The notes under the pieces were generated by a model, which made no database searches, was not told the DNA's origin, and saw only the letters and a program-made list of their open reading frames with translations. A DNA stretch of 53,762 nt from an uncultured Rhodospirillaceae bacterium (GTDB lineage: Bacteria > Pseudomonadota > Alphaproteobacteria > Rhodospirillales > UBA2165): NCBI GenBank assembly GCA_913020445.1, contig CAJWAR010000027.1, positions 1-53,762 on the forward strand. Direction: 5' to 3'. Below are positions 42,776 to 51,704 of this stretch, one piece after another. Position 1 is the first letter of the stretch. Each line of letters opens with the position of its first letter. Both the position numbers and the translations under genes were made by a program.

Positions 42776-44710
42776 CTATTTCTGCTTATTCATGCGTTCC
42801 AGAGTTAAGACCACACCGCAAAGTATACCGCCGGCAATTTCAACCAAATAGGCGCTGGCAAACGCTTGCGACGGCAAGAGCAAAGCCAAACCACCGATGA
42901 TATAGGCAACCCGTTGAATCAACGAGAGTCTCACCGTGAAAAACCCGGTCATGCCGGCAGAGGCGAACCAAATTCCGGCGATGGCAGTGACAAAGACAAT
43001 GGCGATATCTATCGGCTCTCCAATCATAATCAAATTGGGGGCAATGACAAATAGGAACGGAACAACAAAAGCCGGCCAGCCAAAGCGGCAAGCTGCGACA
43101 GCGCAGCCCATTGGGCCGGTTTCGGCAAGCTTGGCTGCGGTAAAAGCGGCCAGCGCTACGGGTGGCGTGATCATCGACATCAGGCCGAAATAAAGCACAA
43201 ATAAATGGGCCGCAATCGGTTCGACCCCAAGCTCCACCAGTGGCGGTGTCGCCAGCACAGCCAGCAGAAAATAAATTGCTGTTGTCGGCATGCCCATACC
43301 AAGGATGATGCAGATGACGGCGGTCAGGCCGAGCAGCAGGAAGAGATTGCCTTCACCGACTTGAACCAGAAGAAAGGTCAGGCCGAAACTTAGACCGGTC
43401 GCATCCAATATACCGATAATCATGCCGGCCGTGGCGCCGATGACGAGGATATCAACCGACATCTCGCCAGTCCGGCGCAGACACAAAACAAGAGTCGGCA
43501 CGGTAAGGTTTTTGCCTTTGTAACGGAACACCATGCCCAGTACGACAATTGATGCAGCGCCAAAAAGGGCTGCCGTTTCCGGTGGCGAGTTTAAAAAGAA
43601 AAGGGCGTAGATCAAAACGACAAAGGGGACAATAAAATACCAGCCTTGTTTTAAGACCAGCAGGAAGGCTGGAATTTGGTCTTCGGGAACCGGCTTAATA
43701 CCTGTTTTCCCGGCTTCCAGATCGGCCTGCAAAAAAACCGCGATGTAATACAACAAAGCCGGCAGAATCGCGGCGAGAATGACTTCCTGATACCTAATTT
43801 CCAGCAGCTCCGCCATTAAAAACGCAGCGGCGCCCATGATCGGCGGCATAATCTGTCCGCCCGTGGAGGCAACAGCTTCGATGGCGCCGGCGACGGGGCG
43901 CGAATAGCCGCCCTGGCGCATCAGCGGTATGGTAATGACGCCAGTTGAGGCAACGTTCGAAACCGCACTGCCGGAGATTGAGCCAAATAAACCAGATGCG
44001 ACTACGGCAATTTTGGCCGAACCGCCCCGCGAACGGCCCATGATGGCGGCCGCAATGTCGGTAAAAAATTCAGATCCGCCGGAGCGCAGTAATACTTGGC
44101 CCAAAAATATAAAAATGATGACGACGGTGGTGATAATGGTTAGCGGGATGCCTAAAATTCCGGTGGTATCAATGCCGAGGAAAGAGAAAAACGTGTCGGG
44201 CTTCATAGCGCGGCCCTGCAACTGGCCAGGGATGAGGTCCGCGAGAAAGCCATAGGCAAAGAAAACTATTAATACCGTAAAAAGTCCCCAACCGGCTGTC
44301 CGTCGTAACGTTTCGATTGTGAAAAAAACCAGAATGACTCCGACGATGGTTCCTTCAACCGGACGATAGGCGATATCTTCGAGCAGAACCGGGTAGCGGA
44401 TGAACATGTAGATGCCAATTGCCAGCCCTAAGGCTGCGGCTATCGCATCATACCAAGGCAAAGTCCCCTGATATCTGGGATGAGCCGGCACATTAAGATA
44501 AATAATGGCAAAGGCAATCCCGAGGACCAACACCATGACTTGCTCGGCGATAAGATCGATACCTAGATCAACCGCGACACCGCTGGCCCAAAGCAGGCCG
44601 ATCGATCCGAGTGTAATACCGAGCCAAGGTGTTAACGCCTGCGCAACCGGTGAAGGTGGCGCAGGCGTCTGTTTACTAGATTCGGTAGGAGTTTTTTCTA
44701 CCGATTCCAA
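42776..44710 (-). CDS. TRAP transporter fused permease (DctQM fusion), TAXI type
   Basis: This is a 644-residue multi-pass inner-membrane protein. The N-terminal part (about residues 30-170) has four hydrophobic helices corresponding to the small DctQ subunit. The remainder is DctM-like, with GSAVSNVASTGVITIPLMRQGGYSRPVAGAIEAVASTGGQIMPPIMGAAAFLMAELL, the hallmark of 4TM-12TM fusions that work with TAXI receptors. The start is TTG at 44710 with AAAAAGG upstream. It overlaps the receptor gene by 13 nt. It imports an organic anion driven by an ion gradient. Confidence 0.93.
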   Translation of the reverse strand: MESVEKTPTESSKQTPAPPSPVAQALTPWLGITLGSIGLLWASGVAVDLGIDLIAEQVMVLVLGIAFAIIYLNVPAHPRYQGTLPWYDAIAAALGLAIGIYMFIRYPVLLEDIAYRPVEGTIVGVILVFFTIETLRRTAGWGLFTVLIVFFAYGFLADLIPGQLQGRAMKPDTFFSFLGIDTTGILGIPLTIITTVVIIFIFLGQVLLRSGGSEFFTDIAAAIMGRSRGGSAKIAVVASGLFGSISGSAVSNVASTGVITIPLMRQGGYSRPVAGAIEAVASTGGQIMPPIMGAAAFLMAELLEIRYQEVILAAILPALLYYIAVFLQADLEAGKTGIKPVPEDQIPAFLLVLKQGWYFIVPFVVLIYALFFLNSPPETAALFGAASIVVLGMVFRYKGKNLTVPTLVLCLRRTGEMSVDILVIGATAGMIIGILDATGLSFGLTFLLVQVGEGNLFLLLGLTAVICIILGMGMPTTAIYFLLAVLATPPLVELGVEPIAAHLFVLYFGLMSMITPPVALAAFTAAKLAETGPMGCAVAACRFGWPAFVVPFLFVIAPNLIMIGEPIDIAIVFVTAIAGIWFASAGMTGFFTVRLSLIQRVAYIIGGLALLLPSQAFASAYLVEIAGGILCGVVLTLERMNKQK

Positions 44711-45651
44711 GTACCTTTTTCCTTATAAAATTTGGCAGCACCTGGGTGGAAATCAAGTCCTTGATCTTTGGACATTTTCTTTGGCGTAAAACTCCGCCAC
44801 ATCGGTGTTGCTGCAACCAAAGCTTTCTTATTTTCATATAGAGCTTTTGTTACCCGGTAGACAACATCGTTTGAAACGTGTTTGCCGGCAAACAACATAT
44901 AGTCGAAGTGGAAAAGGTTGGTCGGTACTTCGACGCCCGGAATTTTGGGATTTGGCTTAACGGTTCTAATCGTTGCACCCGGCATCATTTTGTCGACCTT
45001 GGCTTGAACCGCAGCTGATTTATCGAGTGAGATAAAACGAATACCGCCCGTTTTTTGAGCAATCCGTTTCATAAAGCCCGAACCATAGGCACCGATGGCA
45101 AAATCAATTTTCCCTGCCATTAGAGCTTTCCAGCTTGGTACCAGCGCAGAAATCGGAATATTCTTCGTATCCGCTGGGGTCATTGAAGCGGTGGCTAAGG
45201 CAGTATTGATTATTTCGTTAAATAGCGGTGCGGCCTTAAAGCCAGAAGGCATACGTGAACCCTTCAAATCAGAGACGGCCTTAAATTTCGAAGGTTTGGC
45301 AACCAATGGGCCAACGCGAAATACCATCAGCGTAGAAACAACTTTGATATTTGGATTAGGGCGGCCTTTAGACAAAACCTGGCCTTTTACCGCCCAAGCC
45401 GTCTGCATAATATTAGCAGCGCCGAATTCCAGTGAACCGGAATTTACAGCTGGAATATATTTCTGCGTGCCGGCCATTGGCGCCGGGCGCATCTGCATAC
45501 CGCCGAATTTTGATGCAACGCTCGCAATCGCTGCTGTAACCTGGCTGGTGGCGCCGGTTTTGGTCGTACCGATGCCGACCGTTTGGGCGGCAACCGGACC
45601 GGCTGCGAGTGCAGCAATACCGGCAAGTGTTATAACTTTGGTGAAGTTCAT
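44698..45651 (-). CDS. TAXI-family TRAP transporter solute receptor
   Basis: This is a 317-residue periplasmic binding protein. The signal peptide runs to about residue 22 (LAGIAALAAGPVAAQ). The TAXI core is TVGIGTTKTGATSQVTAAIASVASKFGGMQMRPAPMAGTQKYIPAVNSGSLEFGAANI. GGAGG precedes the ATG. It partners the fused permease encoded immediately downstream with overlap. Known TAXI ligands include glutamate and 2-oxoglutarate; here no ligand can be named. The unknown upstream region is 323 nt and contains palindromes. Confidence 0.93.
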   Translation of the reverse strand: MNFTKVITLAGIAALAAGPVAAQTVGIGTTKTGATSQVTAAIASVASKFGGMQMRPAPMAGTQKYIPAVNSGSLEFGAANIMQTAWAVKGQVLSKGRPNPNIKVVSTLMVFRVGPLVAKPSKFKAVSDLKGSRMPSGFKAAPLFNEIINTALATASMTPADTKNIPISALVPSWKALMAGKIDFAIGAYGSGFMKRIAQKTGGIRFISLDKSAAVQAKVDKMMPGATIRTVKPNPKIPGVEVPTNLFHFDYMLFAGKHVSNDVVYRVTKALYENKKALVAATPMWRSFTPKKMSKDQGLDFHPGAAKFYKEKGTWNR

Positions 45652-45974
45652 CCCTGTTTCCTCCTAGGATTATAGATTGGGTCGTTTAAAAAACTTTTTT
45701 AGTCCCAGACAATTCCATCACTCAGCTTCACAAATAAAGGCAAGAATTGAGCGATCACAATTGTTCGATACAAATTACTGTATGTACGATAAAAATGATT
45801 ACATAGCTTTCCTATAATTTCAAAGACTGATTTTGCATATTAGAATTTGAAATTCAGCATAATAGGTTTTTATTGTACACAATAATCTGGTTCTGGCGTC
45901 AAATAATTGCTACCTGTCGAGCCTATTTTAGCTAGTCTTTGCAGACCGATACAATTTTTTTTGGAGAAATTCTC
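45652..45974. promoter_or_regulatory. Divergent intergenic region with ATTGT-type palindromes
   Basis: The 323-nt AT-rich gap separates the TAXI receptor from the CoA transferase. ATTGT-AC-ACAAT at 45872-45883 is a perfect 5-2-5 palindrome, and TTGTTCGATACAA near 45761-45773 is a looser one. Both resemble the TnGT-N-ACnA sites of FadR-type GntR regulators, of which one is encoded at 11330. No gene is seen in this stretch. Operators for both divergent units are likely; the regulator is inferred. Confidence 0.4.
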
Positions 45975-47210
45975 ATGACCATAGGCGTCGAAGATCGTGA
46001 TCCTAAATTAAAAGGGCCCTTGGCGGGTGTTCGCGTGATCGAAATGGGACAACTACTTGCCGGGCCTTTTACGACGTCGCGACTGGCGGATTTTGGTGCT
46101 GAAGTGATCAAAGTCGAAACGCCGGGCAAGGGTGATCCGATGCGGGAATGGGGGCACCATCGCTGGGAAGGCAAATGTCTCTGGTGGTCAACATTGGCGA
46201 GAAACAAAAAGTCGGTGACTGCCAATCTGCGCGATGAACGGGGTCAGGAGCTGGTTAGGAAATTGGTCGCTGAAGCTGATGTCCTATCGGAAAACTTCAA
46301 GCCGGGAACGTTGGAGAAATGGGGGCTCGGTCCGGACGAGCTGCATAAAATCAACCCTGGCCTCATTATCTCGCGAGTTTCGGGATACGGCCAGACCGGG
46401 CCGTATTCGGCACGCCCTGGTTTCGCCAGTGTCGGCGAAGCGCTCGGCGGCATGCGCTATATCAACGGCTTTCCCAATCAACCGCCGCCGCGCACAGGTT
46501 TGTCGCTCGGCGACACCTTGACCGGTATGTTCGCCGCTCAAGGCATTTTGATGGCGCTCTACTGGCGGGATGCACTGGGTGGCGGTAAAGGCCAGGTGAT
46601 TGATACGTCAATCGCCGAATCCTGTCTTTCGATGATGGAAAGCGCGCTGCCGGAATATGATAAACTTGGCGTTATTCGGGAACCCAGCGGGACCGGGTTG
46701 GCCAATGTCTCACCGTCCAATCTATTTCCGACCAGCGACGGCAAATATGTCATCATTGCCGCCAATATCGACGCTATGTTCAAACGATTGTGTGAAGCCA
46801 TGGACAAGCCCGAATGGATCGAGGACCCGCGTTTTGTCGATCATAAAGCGCGCGGTGAAAATGCTGAATTGCTGGACGGTCTAATCGGCGAATGGACGGC
46901 GACTATGACCACCGCCGAACTAACCGAACATCTTGATAAAAATGGCGTCGTGGTCGGCCCGATCTACACCATCGCCGATGTTGCGGCTGACCCGCATTTC
47001 AAAGCGCGCAATATGATCCGCCGCGAAAAAGATGAATTTTTCGGCGAAATTGCGGTGCCGGGCATTGTCCCGATTTTTAGTGAGACCGAAGGCGATATTG
47101 GTTGGCTCGGCTCACCCAGCCCTGGCAGTCACAATGCAGAGGTTTATAATGGTGTTCTCGGCATTAGTACGGATGAATTAGCGGAGCTCGAGAAAGATGG
47201 CGTTATTTAG
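45975..47210 (+). CDS. Class III (CaiB/BaiF) CoA transferase
   Basis: This is a 411-residue enzyme that moves CoA between carboxylic acids. The ATG at 45975 has GGAG 9-12 nt upstream; an earlier in-frame start lacks a site. It begins PLAGVRVIEMGQLLAGPFTTSRLADFGAEVIKVETPGKGD, the defining motif of the family. The catalytic Asp is in SLGDTLTG near residue 165. Substrates in the family include oxalate, carnitine, succinate and mesaconate or itaconate. The HMG-CoA lyase that follows, after a 253-nt gap, suggests a C5 or C6 branched dicarboxylate. Confidence 0.94.
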   Translation: MTIGVEDRDPKLKGPLAGVRVIEMGQLLAGPFTTSRLADFGAEVIKVETPGKGDPMREWGHHRWEGKCLWWSTLARNKKSVTANLRDERGQELVRKLVAEADVLSENFKPGTLEKWGLGPDELHKINPGLIISRVSGYGQTGPYSARPGFASVGEALGGMRYINGFPNQPPPRTGLSLGDTLTGMFAAQGILMALYWRDALGGGKGQVIDTSIAESCLSMMESALPEYDKLGVIREPSGTGLANVSPSNLFPTSDGKYVIIAANIDAMFKRLCEAMDKPEWIEDPRFVDHKARGENAELLDGLIGEWTATMTTAELTEHLDKNGVVVGPIYTIADVAADPHFKARNMIRREKDEFFGEIAVPGIVPIFSETEGDIGWLGSPSPGSHNAEVYNGVLGISTDELAELEKDGVI

Positions 47211-47242
47211 GGTCGGGACCCCATTAATCTCATGCAATTCTG

Positions 47243-47340
47243 TTTAGCCAGGAAGGTTCAAATGCAAGGAAAAAAGCGCAAGGACATGCCAAAGCATATT
47301 CGAGCATTTTTGACGCCACATATGGAGCTTCCTGGCCAAA
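47243..47340 (+). repeat. Structured element with 13-nt inverted arms (repeat or small RNA candidate)
   Basis: Between the CoA transferase and HMG-CoA lyase genes, TTTAGCCAGGAAG (47243-47255) can pair with CTTCCTGGCCAAA (47328-47340) at 12 of 13 positions. Inner complementarity includes CAAATG with CATATG and ATGC-CAAA-GCAT. GC-rich GGCGGGGCTCTTTTT follows and looks terminator-like. A 43-codon frame (47262-47393) with a good ribosome-binding site crosses it, but the site lies inside the arm. The element may be an interspersed repeat, an RNA or an mRNA leader. Confidence 0.45.
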
Positions 47341-47463
47341 CCCGAAGGGCGGGGCTCTTTTTGCGCCGGGCTGTCGTTGTGAAAGGCTTGTGATGATGGG
47401 CATCACCGCACCTTCCACGCCTAATCCGGCGGAAAAATGGCTCCCGCAGAAAGGATGATATTA

Positions 47464-48381
47464 ATGAGTCCAGACCCTAGGGTGGAGATATGTGAAGTCG
47501 GTCCGCGTGACGGCCTCCAAAGCGAGCCCCGAATTTGGAGTGTCGACGAACGGGTCGAACTTATCGACCGACTTTCAGCAACCGGTGTGCCGCGTATCGA
47601 AGCGGTGAGTTTTGTTAATCCCAAACGCGTGCCGCAAATGGCGGATGCGGAAGACGTGATGGCAAAGATTAAACGGCCCGATGGTGTTAGCTTTGCCGGG
47701 CTTGGCTTAAACGCAAGAGGCGCCGAGCGCGCCATAGACGCGGGCGTCGATGAAGTGCGCTACGTCGTGGTGGCCAGTGAAACCTTCAATCAACGCAATC
47801 AAGGCGCCAGTATTGCTGAAACGCTGGCGGGTTTCACCGAGATTGCTGACAAAGTGACGCAAGCCGGCTTGAAGTTATCCGCTACCATTGCGGCGTCTTT
47901 CGGCTGTCCGTTTGAGGGCAAAGTTGAAGCGGTTGAAGTCGCCCGCATCGCCAAGCAATTGGCAGCTGGTGGCTGCGTCGAGATTGGCTTGGCGGATACC
48001 ATCGGGGCCGGAGTGCCGACCCAAGTAACGGAAATATATGGTGTGGTTCGTGAAGCCGTTGGCCGGGAAATTGGTCTCGGCTTTCATCTCCACAATACGC
48101 GCAATACCGGTTTCGCCAATGCCGCGATGGCCGTCGGCGAAGGTGTGCTGTTTCTCGATTCGTCGGTTGGCGGCTTGGGGGGCTGCCCGTTCGCACCAAA
48201 TGCGACCGGCAATATCGCGACCGAGGATTTGGCCTTTATGTTGCGCAATATGGGCTATGAAACCGGTATCGATATTGACGCCTATATCGGCATTGCCAAT
48301 TGGGTCGAGAGCTTTTTTGACGCACCGCTGCCGGGCCAGATCATGAAGGCGGGCCTGTTTCCTGAGACTACCGCCTCATAA
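47464..48381 (+). CDS. mvaB: Hydroxymethylglutaryl-CoA lyase family protein
   Basis: This is a 305-residue TIM-barrel lyase that splits HMG-CoA to acetyl-CoA and acetoacetate. Arg15 and Asp16 are in EVGPRDGLQ. Metal-site histidines are in FHLHNTRNTGF, and the active-site loop Cys is in GLGGCPFAPNATGNIATED. The ATG at 47464 follows AAGGA with 8-nt spacing; an ATG at 47437 also has a fair site, so nine extra residues are possible. The TAA overlaps the next gene's ATG (TAATG). It supports leucine or branched-acid catabolism, together with the CoA transferase. Confidence 0.93.
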   Translation: MSPDPRVEICEVGPRDGLQSEPRIWSVDERVELIDRLSATGVPRIEAVSFVNPKRVPQMADAEDVMAKIKRPDGVSFAGLGLNARGAERAIDAGVDEVRYVVVASETFNQRNQGASIAETLAGFTEIADKVTQAGLKLSATIAASFGCPFEGKVEAVEVARIAKQLAAGGCVEIGLADTIGAGVPTQVTEIYGVVREAVGREIGLGFHLHNTRNTGFANAAMAVGEGVLFLDSSVGGLGGCPFAPNATGNIATEDLAFMLRNMGYETGIDIDAYIGIANWVESFFDAPLPGQIMKAGLFPETTAS

Positions 48382-49133
48382 TGGTGAATTTTTTTTCCGC
48401 TGATACGTCTTACGGCCAGCGCGCCAAGCTTGGCCTCATCGTGCTGCAGACCAACACGGTCAATGAGGCCGAGTGGCAGGCGATGGTCCCAGATGGTGTC
48501 ACCCTTCATGTCACCCGCATGCCGCTTCATGAGGACACCTCGAGCGATGAAGGTAAGAAGGCGCTCTACACTGATATTGAACAAGCGACGTCTGATTTGG
48601 CCGCAGCCGGTTTGAGCGCCATCGCCTATGGCTGCACGGCCGGCTCGATGGTTGAGCCGCTTGACCAGCTGACAGATTTTATGTCTTCGATTTCCGGCGT
48701 GCCCGCGGTAACAACCGCTGGCTCTATCGTTGGCGCATTGCAGGCCTTGAACGCCACTAAGATTTCAATCGCGACGCCCTACCATGACGCCCTTAACGAT
48801 CACGAAGTAGATTTTCTTAGCGGTAATAATGTGGCGACTTTAAAGATTGCCGGGCTGGGCATCGGCGCCGGCGGGAGCCACGAATATATCCGGATCGCCC
48901 AGACGCCGGCGGAGAAAATCAAAAGCCACGTTTTATCGGTCGATCATCCGGACGCCCAGGCGGTTCTGATATCCTGCACTGATTTCCCGACGCTCAATCT
49001 TATTACCGAACTGGAAGAGGCGCTCGGCAAGCCGGTGATCACCAGTAATCAAGCGACTCTCTGGGCAGCTTTACGGGCAGCGGGCATTGATGATCGCCTG
49101 GAAAATTGCGGACTGTTGCTAAAAAGTCACTAA
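48381..49133 (+). CDS. Asp/Glu-racemase superfamily (maleate isomerase-like) protein with both cysteines
   Basis: This is a 250-residue protein coupled to the lyase gene by a 1-nt overlap. LGLIVLQTNTVNEAE is the substrate-binding N-terminal motif. Cys85 (IAYGCTAGS) and Cys199 (LISCTDFPT) occupy the two catalytic positions of maleate isomerase and aspartate/hydantoin racemases. Possible reactions are maleate to fumarate isomerisation or a racemisation. The convergent isochorismatase-fold gene is of a type that includes maleamate amidohydrolase, which would give a maleate-producing partner. Confidence 0.88.
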   Translation: MVNFFSADTSYGQRAKLGLIVLQTNTVNEAEWQAMVPDGVTLHVTRMPLHEDTSSDEGKKALYTDIEQATSDLAAAGLSAIAYGCTAGSMVEPLDQLTDFMSSISGVPAVTTAGSIVGALQALNATKISIATPYHDALNDHEVDFLSGNNVATLKIAGLGIGAGGSHEYIRIAQTPAEKIKSHVLSVDHPDAQAVLISCTDFPTLNLITELEEALGKPVITSNQATLWAALRAAGIDDRLENCGLLLKSH

Positions 49134-49140
49134 ATTTGAA

Positions 49141-49770
49141 TTAGGTGCCAGGCACCGAATTAATATATGCCATCACGTCATCGGCGGTCATGAGGTCGGC
49201 GTATTTTTGCCCCATATCGAACAGATTGGCTTCATGCGGGCCGATCGCCCGGTCACCGACACAATCGGTCACCACCACAGTTTTAAAATTATAGCTCATT
49301 GAATCGATCACCGAGGCGCGGATGCAGCCCGATGTCGTGCAGCCGGTAACCAAGACCGTATCAACACCCCGGTTCTGGTACCATTCTGCCAGATCAGTGC
49401 CGAAAAAGCCGGAGGGTTGGGTTTTGCGCACGACATATTCGCCATCGATCGGCGTGAGGGCATCAACGATTTGGCTGGCCGGTGCATCTTCCGTAAGATT
49501 GACTAAGGAGGGCGCTTTCAAACAAAACACGCCATGGTCCGAACCATCATCGGCATAGACCATGCGGGTTGTGGCAATCGGCAAGTTTTGCGCGCGGGCG
49601 AAGGCCAGCAATTCGACTGTCTTATCAATCGCTGACTGAATGTTGCCGCCGCCGAATTGTTCCGGGTCGGCAAAGCCGTTGACAAAATCGACAATTAACA
49701 AGGCCGGTTGCTCACCGATGCCGCTTGAATTGCCAAAATTCTGTTTTTCATAAATGTCGAGATCACTCAA
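49141..49770 (-). CDS. Isochorismatase-fold amidase (N-carbamoylsarcosine/maleamate amidohydrolase-like)
   Basis: This is a cysteine hydrolase of about 209 residues. The TTG at 49770 gives a family-like N-terminus (SDLDIYEKQNFG); a TTG at 49782 adds four residues. The catalytic triad candidates are Asp in LLIVDFVNGF, Lys in VVRKTQPSGFFGT and Cys in VTGCTTSGCIRAS. The protein most resembles N-carbamoylsarcosine amidase, whose relatives include NicF, the maleamate amidohydrolase of nicotinate degradation. It follows the acyl-CoA synthetase gene closely on the minus strand. Confidence 0.87.
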   Translation of the reverse strand: MSDLDIYEKQNFGNSSGIGEQPALLIVDFVNGFADPEQFGGGNIQSAIDKTVELLAFARAQNLPIATTRMVYADDGSDHGVFCLKAPSLVNLTEDAPASQIVDALTPIDGEYVVRKTQPSGFFGTDLAEWYQNRGVDTVLVTGCTTSGCIRASVIDSMSYNFKTVVVTDCVGDRAIGPHEANLFDMGQKYADLMTADDVMAYINSVPGT

Positions 49771-49785
49771 GTTAAATTCCAATCC

Positions 49786-51405
49786 TTAGGTATTCGCCCG
49801 TTCCCGCAGGACAAATTTCTGAATTTTACCGGTTGAAGTTTTCGGCAGTTCACCAAAAACAACATGACGCGGGCATTTGAAGTGGGCCAAATTATCGCGG
49901 GCAAATTCAATGATTTCTTGTTCGGTCACTTCACCGGCATCCGGTTTAAGCTCGATGAAAGCGCAGGGTGTCTCGCCCCATTTTTCATCATCCTTGGCGA
50001 CCACCGCAGCAGCCAGCACACCCGGGTGCTGATAGAGCGCGTTTTCAACTTCAATGGACGAGATGTTTTCGCCGCCGGAAATAATAATATCCTTGGAGCG
50101 GTCTTTAAGCTGGATATAGCCATCGGGATGCATGACACCGAGATCACCCGAGTGGAACCAGCCGCCGGATAATGACTCTTCAGTCGCCTCCGGGTTTTTA
50201 AGGTACCCTTTCATAACATTGTTGCCGCGGAACATCACCTCGCCCATGGTTTCACCATCGGCCGGCACCGGCTCCATGGTTTCCGGATCAATGATATTGA
50301 GCTGATCAAGCACGACATAGTTGACGCCTTGGCGGGACTTCATCGCAGCCTGGTCGGTCGCTGGTAGATTGTCCCACTCGTCTTGCCAGGCGCATACCGT
50401 CGCTGGTCCGTAGGTTTCCGTCAGCCCATAGGCATGGGTTACATCGAAACCAGCATCGCTCATTGATTGCAGGATGGCGGCTGGCGGTGGTGCTCCGGCG
50501 GTCATGACATGAATGGTGTAGTCAAATGGCTTTTGTTCTTCTTCAGGAGCATTAACGATCATACCCAAAACAATTGGTGCGCCACAGAAATGATCGATTT
50601 TGTGATCGGCGATGGCATCGAAAATACCTTTAGCATGAACATTGCGCAGACAGACATTTGTCCCAGCGTGGGCGGCAATGGTCCAAGCGAAACACCAGCC
50701 ATTGCAATGAAACATCGGCAGCGTCCATAGATAAACGGGATGCTGGCTCATATTCCAGGCCATCACATTGCCAATCGCATTTAAATAGGCGCCGCGGTGA
50801 TGATAGACGACGCCCTTAGGATTGCCGGTCGTGCCGGAAGTGTAATTAAGTGAAATGGCCTGCCACTCATCCTCTGGTAATGACCAGTCAAACTCGGCGC
50901 TGCCGCCTGAAATAAAGGCTTCGTAATCCATTTCGCCCAAAAGCTCGCCGCCGTTTGCCAGCTCATCATCGATATCAATGACAATTGGCGTGGCATTGCA
51001 TTGTTCGAGCGCTTCTTTAACGGTGGGCGAGAACTCCCGGTCGGTGAGGAGTACCTTCGCTTCACCGTGATCGAGAATAAAAGCGATGGTCTCTGCATCA
51101 AGCCGGATGTTGAGCGTATTTAGGACAGCTCCGGTCATTGGGACGCCAAAATGCGCTTCGTAGGTTTCCGGTGTATTGGCGCCCATAATCGCGACCGTAT
51201 CACCCTTACTGATGCCGCGTTTGACAAGCGCATCGGCCAGTTGCCGAGAGCGCGCATATGTTTCTGCCCAGGTGTAGCGCCGCTCGCCATGAATGACGGC
51301 TAGGCGGTTGGGATAAACTTTGGCGCTGCGTTCAATAAAACTCAACGGTGACAACGGAACAAAGTTTGCTGCTGCCCGATCGAGTTCTTCATAGGCGTTG
51401 GGCAT
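49786..51405 (-). CDS. AMP-forming acyl-CoA synthetase (DmdB-like)
   Basis: This is a 539-residue ANL-family ligase. Phosphate loop YTSGTTGNPKGVVYHHRG, then YGLTETYGPATVC, GWFHSGDLGVMHPDGYIQLKDRSKDIIISGGENISS and the terminal Lys in PKTSTGKIQKFVLR are all present. Length and motifs match the medium-chain/3-methylmercaptopropionyl-CoA ligase (DmdB) group common in marine alphaproteobacteria, but fatty or aromatic acids are equally possible. A clear GAGGAAAT site precedes the ATG. Confidence 0.93.
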   Translation of the reverse strand: MPNAYEELDRAAANFVPLSPLSFIERSAKVYPNRLAVIHGERRYTWAETYARSRQLADALVKRGISKGDTVAIMGANTPETYEAHFGVPMTGAVLNTLNIRLDAETIAFILDHGEAKVLLTDREFSPTVKEALEQCNATPIVIDIDDELANGGELLGEMDYEAFISGGSAEFDWSLPEDEWQAISLNYTSGTTGNPKGVVYHHRGAYLNAIGNVMAWNMSQHPVYLWTLPMFHCNGWCFAWTIAAHAGTNVCLRNVHAKGIFDAIADHKIDHFCGAPIVLGMIVNAPEEEQKPFDYTIHVMTAGAPPPAAILQSMSDAGFDVTHAYGLTETYGPATVCAWQDEWDNLPATDQAAMKSRQGVNYVVLDQLNIIDPETMEPVPADGETMGEVMFRGNNVMKGYLKNPEATEESLSGGWFHSGDLGVMHPDGYIQLKDRSKDIIISGGENISSIEVENALYQHPGVLAAAVVAKDDEKWGETPCAFIELKPDAGEVTEQEIIEFARDNLAHFKCPRHVVFGELPKTSTGKIQKFVLRERANT

Positions 51406-51703
51406 TTAGATTTCCTCGCGGTTTTTTGCCGAATTCGTGGTGAGTTTCCCAGCTTAAAATCTTGCCTAAACATTGCCACAGGGAGAAGCTAGGTTACAAG
51501 GACGAAACCTTTCAATTTGGAATGATACCTGTGATGGATTTTAGCCAGGTATCCACCTCGACACCGAATAGCCATCTCGACTAAAAAGTCGTTGATACGA
51601 AAAAGAGTTGATTTTGGTATTCTGTTAGGATGTCCACTTTACGCCCGATAGCAGACTTTAATCTGGATGGCTCAAAGAATCTGCTTTTAGCCAGTAGCGG
51701 ACA
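51406..51703. other. Non-coding spacer between acyl-CoA synthetase and cyclase remnant
   Basis: No credible gene is visible in these 298 nt. They hold the probable promoter of the acyl-CoA synthetase gene near the left end, a small CGACT-AAAA-AGTCG hairpin at 51578-51591, and two degenerate GTCCGCTTTT-type repeats at the right end (51631 onwards). Confidence 0.6.
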
Positions 51704-51704
51704 T
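51631..51704. repeat. Two degenerate copies of a GTCCGCTTTT hairpin repeat
   Basis: Copy A begins TGTCCACTTTACGCCCG at 51631. Copy B ends TTTTAGCCAGTAGCGGACAT at 51704. Both are imperfect versions of the perfect hairpin at 53641-53664 (shared core CTTTTAGCCA and AGCGGACAT). Copy B reaches the last codon region of the cyclase remnant. They look like members of an interspersed palindromic repeat family. Confidence 0.6.

Noticed and set aside
45095..45667. 190-codon plus-strand frame inside the TAXI receptor gene
   Set aside because: It is a shadow of the receptor gene, which has a signal peptide and family motifs on the minus strand.
47262..47393. 43-codon frame with a good ribosome-binding site
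   Set aside because: It lies across a strong inverted repeat, and the protein has a composition expected from the repeat; kept as a possibility in the findings but not called a gene.
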